DNA from: Sulfurovum sp.
GTDB taxonomy: Bacteria > Campylobacterota > Campylobacteria > Campylobacterales > Sulfurovaceae
DNA: 64,000 nucleotides
Direction of reading: 5' to 3'
NCBI GenBank assembly: GCA_027049035.1
Contig: JALTVI010000068.1
Location: forward strand, 62,001-126,000
Shown: one piece after another, positions 27,342 to 35,655 of the stretch
Layout of the letters: every line of letters begins with the position of its first letter
How positions within the stretch are numbered: the stretch's first letter is position 1
The notes under the pieces: model-generated
Database searches by the model: none
What the model was told of the DNA's origin: nothing
The model's input: the letters and a program-made list of their open reading frames with translations, nothing else
Translations under genes and position numbers: made by a program

Positions 27342-28667
27342 TTAGAAGTGGTACTGCAGGTAGACGGTATTGTAGTTGCTGCCGCCTTTGAAGTGTCCGT
27401 ACTCCGAAGCGTGTTCAAAGACAGCCGAGCGGTGGTGTATCCCGTAGCCAAGCCAGAGTGCCTCAACGCTCTCACCGAAGATGTCTCCCATATTCATATC
27501 GACGGAAAAGTCGAGATACTGCAGGAGTTTGCTCGATTTTTCACCCGGATCCATATCGACATCTTCGATGTAGGTGGTGTTGGTGATGTAAGAGAGTCCT
27601 GTTCCCACACCCAGACGCACTCTCCAGGGCAGCGGAATGGTATAGTAGGCTTTCATTGCAGCAACCACTTCATAACTGTTTTTTTGTACTTCTGAAGTCT
27701 TGTGCCAGACTATACCGGGTGTGAAGTAGATGGAGATGGGCAGGTTGAATAAGGTGTCTGAAACGGGGTGTCCGTAAAAAAGTGAAATCATACGGTTTTC
27801 AAAATCGTCATGCACAATATCTCCGACAAGAATCTCCCCCAGGTTGGAAACAGTGGCAAAGCCATAGGCGAGCCTGACATAGGGTCTGCTCTTCAGCGAT
27901 GGGGAAAGCAGTTTGTCTTTGTCGTGTTTGAATGCCAAACCGAGCCAGAACTCATCCTGTCTGCTCTCACTGACATAGCGGCTCTTTTTTGCTTCGGAGT
28001 TCAGGAATTTTGTCTGTGCCTTTCCGTAGAGGTAGAAGTTGCTTGCAAGGTGGTACCAGACATCCAGCCCCAAAGAGAGGTCGACTCCTGCGCCAAGTGA
28101 ATCTGTAGGCATCGCGTCGATGGCGCCGAGACCGTAGTAGTAGGTGTTGAAGCCGCTGTTCTTGTAGGTTGCCTGTGCGTAGGGGATGAAGTCGAAATCC
28201 CCCCACCCGTAGGTGTACTGATAGTAGAGATTGGCGTAAAAGTTGTTGTGCATATCGGTCATCGCTTCAACCTGGGCGTAGTGCCCTTTGTCAAAGCTGT
28301 AGCGCAGTTGCACTCCCGGATCGTAACCGTCGAGCTGATAGGCATTCTGGTGTGTTTCCGGAATGTCCGCCATACGCAGTTTGGTAATGGCTGCAATTGA
28401 GAGAGCATCGGTCAGAGGAGCACGGTAGCCTATCTCGGTACCGTCCATATAGAAGTGTTCTCCCTCAAAGTAGAGCAGGTGTATGAAGCTGGAGGTATTT
28501 TCACCATCTGCCTGTGCGAACGGTGCGGCATAGGGAACATTGGTGCTTCGAACTGCAGCTCCTGCCCCCCATGCAGTAGCGGGGACTCCTTGCTCGACAG
28601 CGGTCTCCTCTGCCTGCAGCAGGGAGAGTGCAAAAAGGGTACAACCAAGAATCAGAGTTTTTTTCAT
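27342..28667 (-). CDS. MipA/OmpV-like outer-membrane protein
   Basis: 441 residues with a signal peptide (cleavage near LLQA, about 20) and alternating beta-strands throughout. The N-terminal WGAGAAVRSTNVPYA and FEGEHFYMDGTEIGYRAPLTDAL, and the C-terminal GYGIHHRSAVFE and GSNYNTVYLQYHF with terminal Phe, fit the MipA/OmpV family of outer-membrane barrels. A GTG start three codons earlier is possible, but the ATG at 28665-28667 begins directly with the signal peptide. No close operon partner: 51 bases separate it from the DUF1566 gene downstream. Confidence 0.75.
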   Translation of the reverse strand: MKKTLILGCTLFALSLLQAEETAVEQGVPATAWGAGAAVRSTNVPYAAPFAQADGENTSSFIHLLYFEGEHFYMDGTEIGYRAPLTDALSIAAITKLRMADIPETHQNAYQLDGYDPGVQLRYSFDKGHYAQVEAMTDMHNNFYANLYYQYTYGWGDFDFIPYAQATYKNSGFNTYYYGLGAIDAMPTDSLGAGVDLSLGLDVWYHLASNFYLYGKAQTKFLNSEAKKSRYVSESRQDEFWLGLAFKHDKDKLLSPSLKSRPYVRLAYGFATVSNLGEILVGDIVHDDFENRMISLFYGHPVSDTLFNLPISIYFTPGIVWHKTSEVQKNSYEVVAAMKAYYTIPLPWRVRLGVGTGLSYITNTTYIEDVDMDPGEKSSKLLQYLDFSVDMNMGDIFGESVEALWLGYGIHHRSAVFEHASEYGHFKGGSNYNTVYLQYHF

Positions 28668-28760
28668 AAGTGTCACTTACAAGTTTGATAGAAAGAGTAT
28701 TATAGTCAATCCATATTAATTTTTGCTATACTTTTGTCTATTCTGATAGTGGGGTTTTAT

Positions 28761-29015
28761 ATGAAAAGAGGGGTCTGGATAGTGTTGTGCACAAGCATAC
28801 CGCTTGCAGCGGGAAACTACTGCTGGAAGATCAGAAACAGCGATCAAAAGGCGTTGTGTGAAGCGAAGTTCGAACATAAAAAGAGCTGCTGGCAGATAGC
28901 TGACAGTGACCTGAAAGCCTATTGCGAAGCAACGGCAGAGCAGAAGCACAGCTGCTGGAAAATTCGCGAGAATGATCTCAAAGCGATGTGTGAAGCGGAG
29001 GTTGCTGCCCGCTAA
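28761..29015 (+). CDS. Secreted Cys-rich tandem-repeat protein
   Basis: 84 residues. After a signal peptide (1-17) come three copies of a roughly 22-residue repeat with the pattern CWxIxxxDxKAxCEA: NYCWKIRNSDQKALCEA, SCWQIADSDLKAYCEA and SCWKIRENDLKAMCEA. Every copy has two cysteines 12 residues apart, which suggests one disulfide per repeat in the periplasm. No family could be named. The start ATG follows TGGGGTTTTAT. The frame is open nine codons upstream, but that would spoil the signal peptide. The stop overlaps the convergent ybgC stop by four bases. Confidence 0.72.
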   Translation: MKRGVWIVLCTSIPLAAGNYCWKIRNSDQKALCEAKFEHKKSCWQIADSDLKAYCEATAEQKHSCWKIRENDLKAMCEAEVAAR

Positions 29016-29383
29016 AGTGATTCAAAAAGCTCAAGAAAATGTTCGGGGATACGACTGATCTTCCCATGGTCCATGTAGACCAGCAAAATGATCATAGAAA
29101 AGAGTTTCTGCTCCCCAAGCCACACCTCCTGCAGGAGTGTCGTGCTGCTGCGCTTGAGTTCGACAAGCCGGCTTTTCACCTCAAGCAGATCGCCAAGCTT
29201 CGCACTCCCGAGAAAATCCGCATCGATCTTGCGCACCACAAACCCGCTCTTTTCTCCGCCTGTGGGCAGCATGCCGTTATTGAAAAATATTTCGGAGCGT
29301 GCACGCTCGCAAAAATTGACATAGCGTGTATGGTACACAATACCGCCTGCATCTGTATCCTCATAGTAGACCCTTATCTTCAT
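29012..29383 (-). CDS. ybgC: Acyl-CoA thioesterase (YbgC family), 5' end reformed by an island
   Basis: Hot-dog fold thioesterase hydrolysing acyl-CoAs. 123 residues. The signature is VYYEDTDAGGIVYHTRYVNF with the catalytic Asp (about 11) in the DTDAGG motif, then RARSEIF. The first nine codons and everything upstream lie at the junction with the 29.4-38.9 kb island. A diverged second copy of these codons (38898-38923) remains at its other end. The present ATG has TTAGAGG just upstream, apparently supplied by island DNA, so the gene still looks expressible. Confidence 0.92.
   Translation of the reverse strand: MKIRVYYEDTDAGGIVYHTRYVNFCERARSEIFFNNGMLPTGGEKSGFVVRKIDADFLGSAKLGDLLEVKSRLVELKRSSTTLLQEVWLGEQKLFSMIILLVYMDHGKISRIPEHFLELFESL
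29358..29383. other. att site, left (inside ybgC start)
   Basis: 26-bp segment covering the ybgC start codon and first codons, with 10-bp core TAGACCCTTA (29367-29376). It matches 38898-38923 except at two positions. The integrase fragment ends 27 bases away, the usual arrangement of int next to att. Confidence 0.75.
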
Positions 29384-29409
29384 CCTCTAACCCCCGTATA
29401 TTCGGCATC

Positions 29410-30462
29410 TTATGAGTCTCCTTTTTTAAAAGTGACCATTTTGGTGCCTATTTCTGCTATTTTCTTAAGCCGTTTTTCGTCATCCTCTTCTATGAAGCGG
29501 GTATATATTGTTAGTGTGATATTTGGGTTTTCATGCCCAAGCTGTTTAGAGATATAAACAATATCTACACCGTTGCGTATCATATGACTAGCATAAGTAT
29601 GTCTTAGATTATACAGCACCCGCACTTTGACCCCAGTGGCTTTGAGGATCCTTTGGAAATTGACTCCTACAACATCATGAGAATAAAAAGGCTTCTTTTC
29701 AGAGCTGATAAAAACATACTCATAATTTTTTGTATTCTCATATTGATCTCTCAATGCCTCTTCTGCCAATGGAAGCATATCAACAACTCTATATGATGCT
29801 TCAGTTTTTGGAGGACCGTCTTTTCCCCTAATTCTTGTACGACTAACTCGTATTGTCTTTTTATCAAAGCAAATATCAGACCACTTCAAAGCGGCTACTT
29901 CTCCTGGACGCATACCACTTGCAAACATAAGTAAAATAAAGTTTCGTAGATAGTGATTACGCTTATACATATTAGAGTGATCTAGTATAAGTTGCATCTC
30001 AGTCTCGGTAAAAGGATCTGCCTTTTCTTCTGGGCTTGGCTTTAGATCTATCATTGCTTTTGGAGCCGTAATTTTTTCTAGAGGGTCCAAGGCTAAGAGT
30101 TCTCTCAATAACTTTAATCTTGGCGTCATCATGCAAAGCCACTTGTCGTGTTTGGTCAAGTCATCTTTGCCGACTTCCTTGCCAATCCAATTCTTGATGA
30201 TAGGAGAGTTGACATTATCGTTATAGATCCAATGCTCTTCACCCGTATTGTATGGCGGATCGATATAGATACACTTCACCTTCCCGGCATACTCCGGCAG
30301 CAATGCCTTGAGTGCCGTGAGATTGTCCCCTTCTACAATGATATTGCCGTTAGCTTTGTCGGCTTGATAGTCCAACTCCTCCACCCGCTCAAGCGTATGG
30401 TACGGCACGCTCATATGGTGATTCCATATGATATTTTTTCCTTTGAATTGTAGGGTTGGCAT
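29410..30462 (-). pseudogene. Chimeric ORF: N-half of type III Mod methylase fused to tyrosine integrase catalytic domain
   Basis: One open frame of 350 codons made of two unrelated parts. Residues 1-126 match the start of a type III (beta-class) DNA methylase Mod: GNIIVEGDNLTALKALLP and the catalytic motif IV DPPYNTG (69-75). The C-terminal SAM-binding motif I is missing. From about residue 127 (near 30084) it becomes a tyrosine recombinase catalytic domain: GMRPGEVAALKW with Arg185, YNLRHTYASH with Arg287, QLGHENP with His310 and nucleophile Tyr320. The arm- and core-binding domains are absent. The start is coupled to herA (TAATG). Methylase activity is very unlikely; recombinase activity is doubtful. 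Confidence 0.85.
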
Positions 30463-32348
30463 TAGTTTGTCTCCTCTGCTTGACTATCAAGCCAGTTCTT
30501 GGTTAATTTTATAGTTTCACTTCTTGGTTCATATCCCTCTTCAATTTTACCGATATCGATAACAACTGGAACTTGTGCTGAAAGTCCTGCAAAAATGCAA
30601 GTACCAGTAGGCAAAATTGGAAGATATTCAAATGATACTTTATCAAGGTAAGATATTGTCTTTTCTACTGCCTCTATATCTTTATTATTTATGAGGCGAT
30701 GCAAAAAATAATTGTGTAATTGGGAAATTATAGTTGATGAAATATCTGAGGGTCTTTGGCTTGCAATTGTTAAAAAAACACCAAATTTCCGTCCTTCTTT
30801 TATAATTTCTTCAAAAGTTTCTAGTCTATAATCCTTCCATGTTTCACTTTCTCTATTTGATATATGCGACAATATATTGTGAGCCTCATCTATGATAATA
30901 TTTAAATATTTAGACTTATCGTTTTCTGATTTCTTTTTTTCATAAATCTGCTTACTAATTAGAAGGGGTAGTACTTTTTTCATCTCCATATTGACGTCTT
31001 TCAAAGAAATTACATTGAAATTTTTTGAACTTTCGTAATCATCAACAATCAAAACCTTATCAAGATCCTCAATTTTTTTAAGCCTTTTCATGAGTGGTGA
31101 AATATGCTCACTATTAAGACCAAACTTTGCTAACTCATGATAATATTGGAAGACTATTCTTAATCTTGTTTTCTCAAAATAAGTTATTCCATTAATATCT
31201 ATCTCTAAGTTGGATATCTTGTCAGAGATTATAGCGGGATTGAAGTCTTGCTCATATATAGTCTGGTTACCATTAAGATAGTAAAAATTGTTAGTAGTAC
31301 TATTAAACTGCAAGTTTTCTTGATAATCATCAATCAACGTATTTATATTTTGAATCTTTCCCTTTAATGAACTCCATAGTTCATTCAAAAATTGAAGTAT
31401 GTCACCCTTTTCAGCTTTATTTATGATCAAATTTTCTATTGTATTTGAAATGCAAAATTTAAAATCATTTTCATCATCAAACCTTCTAAAACAAAAATCA
31501 TTTGCTAAAGCTCTTTTCAAAAATGGGGTCTGAGTTTTTTCGGTTGCACTTAAATAAATAGACCAAAAATTTACATCCGAAACTTCACTTTCTCTAATGG
31601 GGAATTTTTTCACATTTCCAGTTATTGATCCTGTTGATAAGTTATATATATTTTTATAGTTTGAATCTACGATTACATTATCTTCTGATTCTGAATTTTG
31701 AGCTATGTATTCGCCATTGAAATCAAAAAGATAAAATTTAGTGTTTGTTTGAAAATTGTATGATTCTTTAAATTTTTTAAATAGAGATTCGTATAATTTT
31801 GCCAATGTATATGATTTACCACTGCCTGTATTTCCAAAAATACCTATATGACTTGCAAACAAACTATTCACACCAATATTAATTGATTGACCTTTTTCAA
31901 GTGATAGAGAACCAAGCTTTAATGGTACATCATCACCTTTTATGAAGTCATGAACCTGTCTGAACTCATTATTATCAAGAAGAAAGCACTCATCAAATAC
32001 CAAAGGCATTTCTTTAATGCCTCTTTCAAATTTGTTGCCCTTAAAAAATCCCAGTAGGCTTACAACCAAAGTTCTGCGAATTTTATCAGAATCTTTTTTA
32101 TAATCTTTTTCTATATATCGCCGGTCTTCATCTATAAATTCACCTTCGACCTTTCCTATTATTTTTGTAAACCCCTTTATTATTTTTATATAACTTCCAA
32201 CAGAGACGTTTTTTAATAACTCTCCTTTGTAAAAAGTATGAGAGTTATTTTTCAGTTTATTAACGCTGATTTTAATTTTTCTGCCGTCAACCGAAACAAC
32301 TTCGCCAACTTTGAAAATAGAATCATTTAATATATGTTCGTTGTTCAT
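30462..32348 (-). CDS. herA: HerA-family ATPase of a SIR2-HerA (Nezha) defence pair
   Basis: 628 residues. An N-terminal beta-barrel (about 1-100) is followed by a DUF87/HerA ATPase core: Walker A GIFGNTGSGKS near 175, FDFNGEY, Walker B LNIIIDEAHN near 487, and FLTIASQRPSDIS near 530. HerA hexamers paired with SIR2 form an anti-phage complex (Nezha) in which NAD+ depletion and/or DNA processing aborts infection. The start overlaps the sir2 stop by one base (TAATG), and the stop overlaps the next ORF the same way. Strongly AT-rich compared with core genes. Confidence 0.88.
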   Translation of the reverse strand: MNNEHILNDSIFKVGEVVSVDGRKIKISVNKLKNNSHTFYKGELLKNVSVGSYIKIIKGFTKIIGKVEGEFIDEDRRYIEKDYKKDSDKIRRTLVVSLLGFFKGNKFERGIKEMPLVFDECFLLDNNEFRQVHDFIKGDDVPLKLGSLSLEKGQSINIGVNSLFASHIGIFGNTGSGKSYTLAKLYESLFKKFKESYNFQTNTKFYLFDFNGEYIAQNSESEDNVIVDSNYKNIYNLSTGSITGNVKKFPIRESEVSDVNFWSIYLSATEKTQTPFLKRALANDFCFRRFDDENDFKFCISNTIENLIINKAEKGDILQFLNELWSSLKGKIQNINTLIDDYQENLQFNSTTNNFYYLNGNQTIYEQDFNPAIISDKISNLEIDINGITYFEKTRLRIVFQYYHELAKFGLNSEHISPLMKRLKKIEDLDKVLIVDDYESSKNFNVISLKDVNMEMKKVLPLLISKQIYEKKKSENDKSKYLNIIIDEAHNILSHISNRESETWKDYRLETFEEIIKEGRKFGVFLTIASQRPSDISSTIISQLHNYFLHRLINNKDIEAVEKTISYLDKVSFEYLPILPTGTCIFAGLSAQVPVVIDIGKIEEGYEPRSETIKLTKNWLDSQAEETN

Positions 32349-33475
32349 TACAAGCCTTCGAGAATCTTGTCTTGCAGTTTTTGGTAAACTCTTGAGTTTA
32401 TCTCATCAAAAGTAAAACTAAACTCATCATTATTGTTTTCATCTGTGGTGGGAGATATTATTTGTATATTATTGTGTCTTGATGCACCAATTTTGGATAC
32501 TAAATCTGATCTTGCATCACTATTGTAGGCAAAAATGATTATTTGAAGAGTAGGATTAGAATTAGCAACTCTTAATGTAAGCTCCCTTATATGTTCGTCA
32601 GAAAATGAGAATCCCATGACAAAAAGAATAGTATTTTCCTTTTCAAGTTCATTGGCATAAATTCTTAGTAATTCGTAATAGGTTTGATTTAGCAAAGTCT
32701 CTCTAAATTTATCTTTTGTTGGGTTTACGATTGCCAGTTTTTCATAATTTTCCATAAATTCATCAATTTCGTCATGATTGATAGTTAAGGACGAGGATTT
32801 GGCTTGCAGGTCAGTTAATGTATCTTGCTGTTCTATCTCTATCAATGTTCCTGGAGATAAGGCTACCTTTTTTATAGATCTAACTTGTTCGAGGTTGTTT
32901 GAGAATATTATTTGGTTATCATCAAGCCCCCAAGTCAAGGAACCATGAATTTTGTATATGTTAAATACCGGTATTTCAGACACATTTTCAAAATGTAAAC
33001 TTCTTTTGAATATTGATTTCTTAAAATTACTTAAATCAAACCTCGGTTTAAAGTTCCCTCTAAAGCCATCAATGTATTCAAAACCTTTGTCTTCAAGAGA
33101 CTTCTCAAGACAAATATCAATATTCGTAGTAAATATGTTTATTTGCTTACTTAAAAGTGTGTTTCTTCTTTTCAAAATTATCTTATTGAGTATTTCAAAA
33201 AATCTTTTGTAACTATTCAATACGTTAAATGTTGCTGGATCATTTTCTAATATATTCAAATTTTTATCAATAACACTATCAAAATATAATTTATATAATG
33301 ATGCTACAATGATCTTGCGATCATCTTCATTTGTAATTTCACTTGCCTCAGTAAGAAGAACTTCTATATTCCCAAGAACGCTTAAATATGAAGCAGACAT
33401 CCCTGATCCAAACAAAAAGTTTATATTTCCATCTTGCACAAAATCCTTTAGTTTTTCAATAGCTTCATCATTCAT
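32348..33475 (-). CDS. SIR2-domain NADase of the SIR2-HerA (Nezha) pair
   Basis: 375 residues from the ATG at 33473-33475; a GTG three codons upstream also fits. SIR2 motifs: NAD-binding FLFGSGMSASY (about 21-31, a GSGxS form of GAGxS), FTTNID (about 115) and catalytic His in YKIHGSLTW (about 177). The long middle and C-terminal regions (e.g. ILFVMGFSFSDEHIREL) are typical of defence SIR2 proteins (SIR2-like/DUF4020-type context) rather than deacetylases. The partner herA is coupled by TAATG. Transcription runs away from the oriT region. AT-rich, indicating foreign origin. Confidence 0.87.
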   Translation of the reverse strand: MNDEAIEKLKDFVQDGNINFLFGSGMSASYLSVLGNIEVLLTEASEITNEDDRKIIVASLYKLYFDSVIDKNLNILENDPATFNVLNSYKRFFEILNKIILKRRNTLLSKQINIFTTNIDICLEKSLEDKGFEYIDGFRGNFKPRFDLSNFKKSIFKRSLHFENVSEIPVFNIYKIHGSLTWGLDDNQIIFSNNLEQVRSIKKVALSPGTLIEIEQQDTLTDLQAKSSSLTINHDEIDEFMENYEKLAIVNPTKDKFRETLLNQTYYELLRIYANELEKENTILFVMGFSFSDEHIRELTLRVANSNPTLQIIIFAYNSDARSDLVSKIGASRHNNIQIISPTTDENNNDEFSFTFDEINSRVYQKLQDKILEGL

Positions 33476-33540
33476 TGTATACACTTTTGTTAGATTTTTA
33501 GATTGAGCATCCTCCGGATGCGAATACTCTTCAGGACGTT

Positions 33541-33600
33541 AATGCTATGGCTTCGGCTTGCCGGCGGTATAGCATTCACCCTTCCTGCCTTTTGATTCAA
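33541..33600 (+). other. oriT: Candidate oriT of IncP/RP4 (MOBP) type
   Basis: The 307-base gap between sir2 and the traK-like gene contains an 8-bp inverted repeat AATGCTAT/ATAGCATT (33541-33548, 33569-33576) directly followed by CACCCTTCCTGCC. The stretch TTCACCCTTCCTGCC agrees with the RP4 nic region TTCACCTATCCTGCC at 13 of 15 positions (RP4 sequence from memory). By analogy the nick falls between 33587 and 33588. As in RP4, the repeat precedes nic, and a traK gene with its own promoter follows on the same side. No relaxase or TraJ gene is in the window. Confidence 0.65.
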
Positions 33601-33742
33601 CCACACTTTGGAACATTTTAGCAAACATTAGCTAAGCAGCCGCCGAGAATATGGCGAAATGCAATAAAATGTAGCATAGTGCAATATGGCGTTGTTTTTG
33701 CTGGATTGAATTTGGTAAAACATGCTATATTTTGCTTAAATT

Positions 33743-33751
33743 TGATATAAT
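33743..33751 (+). promoter_or_regulatory. Extended -10 promoter of the traK-like gene
   Basis: TGATATAAT, 31 bases upstream of the ATG, with AAGGA (33771-33775) as ribosome-binding site. It lies about 155 bases beyond the putative nic site; the DNA between is AT-rich and would be the TraK-binding zone by analogy with RP4. Confidence 0.55.
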
Positions 33752-33782
33752 CGGCTAAAATCGCTTATAGAAGGATTTAAGC

Positions 33783-34175
33783 ATGAGCAGCCGGCGCGGA
33801 ATGCACAAAGTGGAGTTTTTTACCCACATCGACGAGATCAAATCGATGTACGAGAATGGATATGTGGTGCTAAAGATCCTCTACGAAGAACTCAAAAAGA
33901 GACACAACTGGTCAATGTCGTATTGGTCTTTTTGCAAATATATGAAAGAGGAGGTGCTTACACAAAATTCGGATATCACTCCAAAAAGTAAGGCTGAAAT
34001 ACAAGCAAAAAAAGAGGCGGCTGAGCACCTGGAAACACTTGAGAAAAAAGAGCAGGCTACTTTTGAAAAAACAGAAACAAAATCGACTGAGCCGAATCTT
34101 GAAAGTGCTAAAGAAATAAATAAAGATTTGGCGGCGGAATACCTGGAAAATATGGAAGGGTTAGGGAAGTATTAA
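33783..34175 (+). CDS. TraK-like oriT-binding relaxosome protein
   Basis: 130 residues. The N-terminal half (about 8-60) has the pattern VEFFTHIDEIKSMYENGYVVLKILYEEL.. then MSYWSFCKYM, resembling the DNA-binding region of IncP TraK (a stretch of DxGYxxKxIxExxxxxxxxxYxxFxxxV). The C-terminal half is a charged Lys/Glu-rich tail. TraK of RP4 wraps oriT DNA and assists the relaxase. The gene sits directly beside the oriT candidate, in the RP4 order. It could alternatively be an unrelated plasmid regulator, but position and pattern agree. Confidence 0.65.
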   Translation: MSSRRGMHKVEFFTHIDEIKSMYENGYVVLKILYEELKKRHNWSMSYWSFCKYMKEEVLTQNSDITPKSKAEIQAKKEAAEHLETLEKKEQATFEKTETKSTEPNLESAKEINKDLAAEYLENMEGLGKY

Positions 34176-34288
34176 TCACACCGCTTCAAGGTGGGAATGC
34201 CGGTGAGATAGTGTTCGTATCTTCGCATCGATGCTCTTAACGGCTACATCCAACTTTCTCATGTAGCTCTATGGTCACAGTTTTGTAG

Positions 34289-34991
34289 TCATATCGAAAC
34301 AAACCGATCCTCTTCCACGCAATATGCCGTAAGTTTGCCCAGCCCCTCTTTGGCGTAGCAACACCCCGAATCGACATTGACGCACTGCGTACCGCTGTAC
34401 CGAGTGGTTGAAGGGGTATGCCCAAAGATATTGAAAATGCCGCTTGTTTCATCGCACATCAAATAACGCGTACGGGTGGCGACATCTTTGAAAAGCTCCG
34501 CTTTGTCGGGGGTATGGCGGAAGTGCCACACTTGGGTGATGTTGCTATGCGACACTACAGCCGGCAAGCCGCTTGGATGTTTGGCTTCCAACTCCAGATA
34601 GATAGGCAGCTGTTGCATCCACGCCATATCGCTTTGGATCCTCTCTGTCACTGGGGGGGCTTGGATTGCGGTTCTCCCAAAAGCCGTAGCTTTGCAAGGT
34701 CTCCTTGCCGCCGTTGGCAAAGAGCCACATTGACCACTTCTTGATCAAAGCATTATAGGGCATCCCGTCGAAGTAGTCCTGGAAAAAACGGATGAAAGTG
34801 TTTTCGTGATTGCCTAGCACACAGCGGTAGCCGCGTGATCTGACGATTTCGACTACCTGGGCGCTTTTGTCTCCCCGATCGATGAGATCCCCGACAAAGA
34901 CCACCTCCGCATCTGTCGGCAGTTTCTCAAGCAGCCTAATGAGTGCATCAACCATACCGTGCACATCACCGATCACGAAATGTTTACCCAT
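34289..34991 (-). pseudogene. PPP-family protein phosphatase, frameshifted at a C7 tract
   Basis: The first part (from ATG 34989-34991) has GDVHG (8-12), GDLIDRG and LGNHE, the motifs of lambda-phosphatase-like PPP enzymes. It then runs out of frame. The remaining domain (LPIYLELE ... FNIFGHTPSTTRYSGTQCVNVDSGCCYAKEGLGKLTAYC) continues in another frame down to 34289. The break is at a run of seven G on the plus strand (34653-34659; C7 in the coding strand). Six C instead would restore NPSPPVTERIQ and a full frame of about 233 residues. It overlaps the end of the upstream paralogue by eight bases. It is either a phase-variable gene, a decayed gene or a sequencing slip. Confidence 0.8.
34653..34659. 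repeat. Homopolymer G7/C7 at the phosphatase frameshift
   Basis: Seven consecutive G (plus strand). Loss of one base restores the phosphatase frame. Poly-G/C tracts are the standard phase-variation device in Campylobacterota, although seven is at the short end. Confidence 0.7.
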
Positions 34992-35655
34992 CGGCTAAAT
35001 CCCTCCCGTCCGTCGGCACATCCACAATTCTCATCGATCCCAGTTCGATAGCGGTGAGTTTGTTACCGCGTTTGACATCGGTATCAATGCCGTAGTAGTT
35101 TTTGCCGATCTGCACCTGGGCAAACGAATCGTGCCCGAAGATATTGACGATCTCAAACGCTTCAAAATCTTCGTCGTAATATTCGTTATAAAGATCGTTG
35201 CTGAGGCGATTGACCCGCATGATCAGCTCTTTTTTGGGGTGTTCTTTTTTGTAAAACGGCAGAGCGAAACCGTGGGTGATCAAATACCGGTCGATCTCGA
35301 TAGACGCCGGCAGAGTATGAAGCCAGGCTATGTGCTCATCTATAAGCTCATCTTTTTCATTACGATAACTGTTTACAGTTGCATAACCGGCAAATTTGTC
35401 GTGAGTGCTCCAAGCATTATGTTTGCCTGCAAGTGCATTTTTTAAATGCATCCGCATATGCACATCGTGATTACCCAATACACACCTGTAACCGCCCTCT
35501 TTTACAAAACTGATAACCTCTTTAGTATAAAGCCCTTTATCGCACAAATCGCCCACAAAGATCAGATCGGCATCGGCGGGGAGCTTGGCAATGAGGTTTT
35601 GGAGCGTATGGTAGCAACCGTGTACGTCGCCGATCACAAAGGTGGGCTTAGTCAT
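34984..35655 (-). CDS. PPP-family (lambda-phosphatase-like) phosphatase
   Basis: 223 residues from ATG 35653-35655; the 47 codons upstream are out-of-context fic sequence and AAGGA precedes this ATG. Motifs: GDVHGCYHTL (8-17), FVGDLCDKG, CVLGNHDVH, ITHGFALP and FGHDSFAQ. The second motif is GDLCDKG where PPP enzymes have GDxxDRG, so the phosphate-contacting Arg is Lys. The fic stop overlaps this start by eight bases, and the frameshifted paralogue follows with another eight-base overlap. It might remove modifications set by Fic or act on dinucleotides or phosphoproteins. Confidence 0.82.
   Translation of the reverse strand: MTKPTFVIGDVHGCYHTLQNLIAKLPADADLIFVGDLCDKGLYTKEVISFVKEGGYRCVLGNHDVHMRMHLKNALAGKHNAWSTHDKFAGYATVNSYRNEKDELIDEHIAWLHTLPASIEIDRYLITHGFALPFYKKEHPKKELIMRVNRLSNDLYNEYYDEDFEAFEIVNIFGHDSFAQVQIGKNYYGIDTDVKRGNKLTAIELGSMRIVDVPTDGRDLADG

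Noticed and set aside
30174-30462. Functional DNA methylase in the mod part of the chimeric ORF
   Set aside because: Beta-class methylases need the C-terminal SAM-binding motif, which is missing here.
33485-33782. Hidden small gene in the sir2-traK gap
   Set aside because: No start codon with ribosome-binding site opens a credible frame; the inverted repeat and nic-like sequence explain the gap better.
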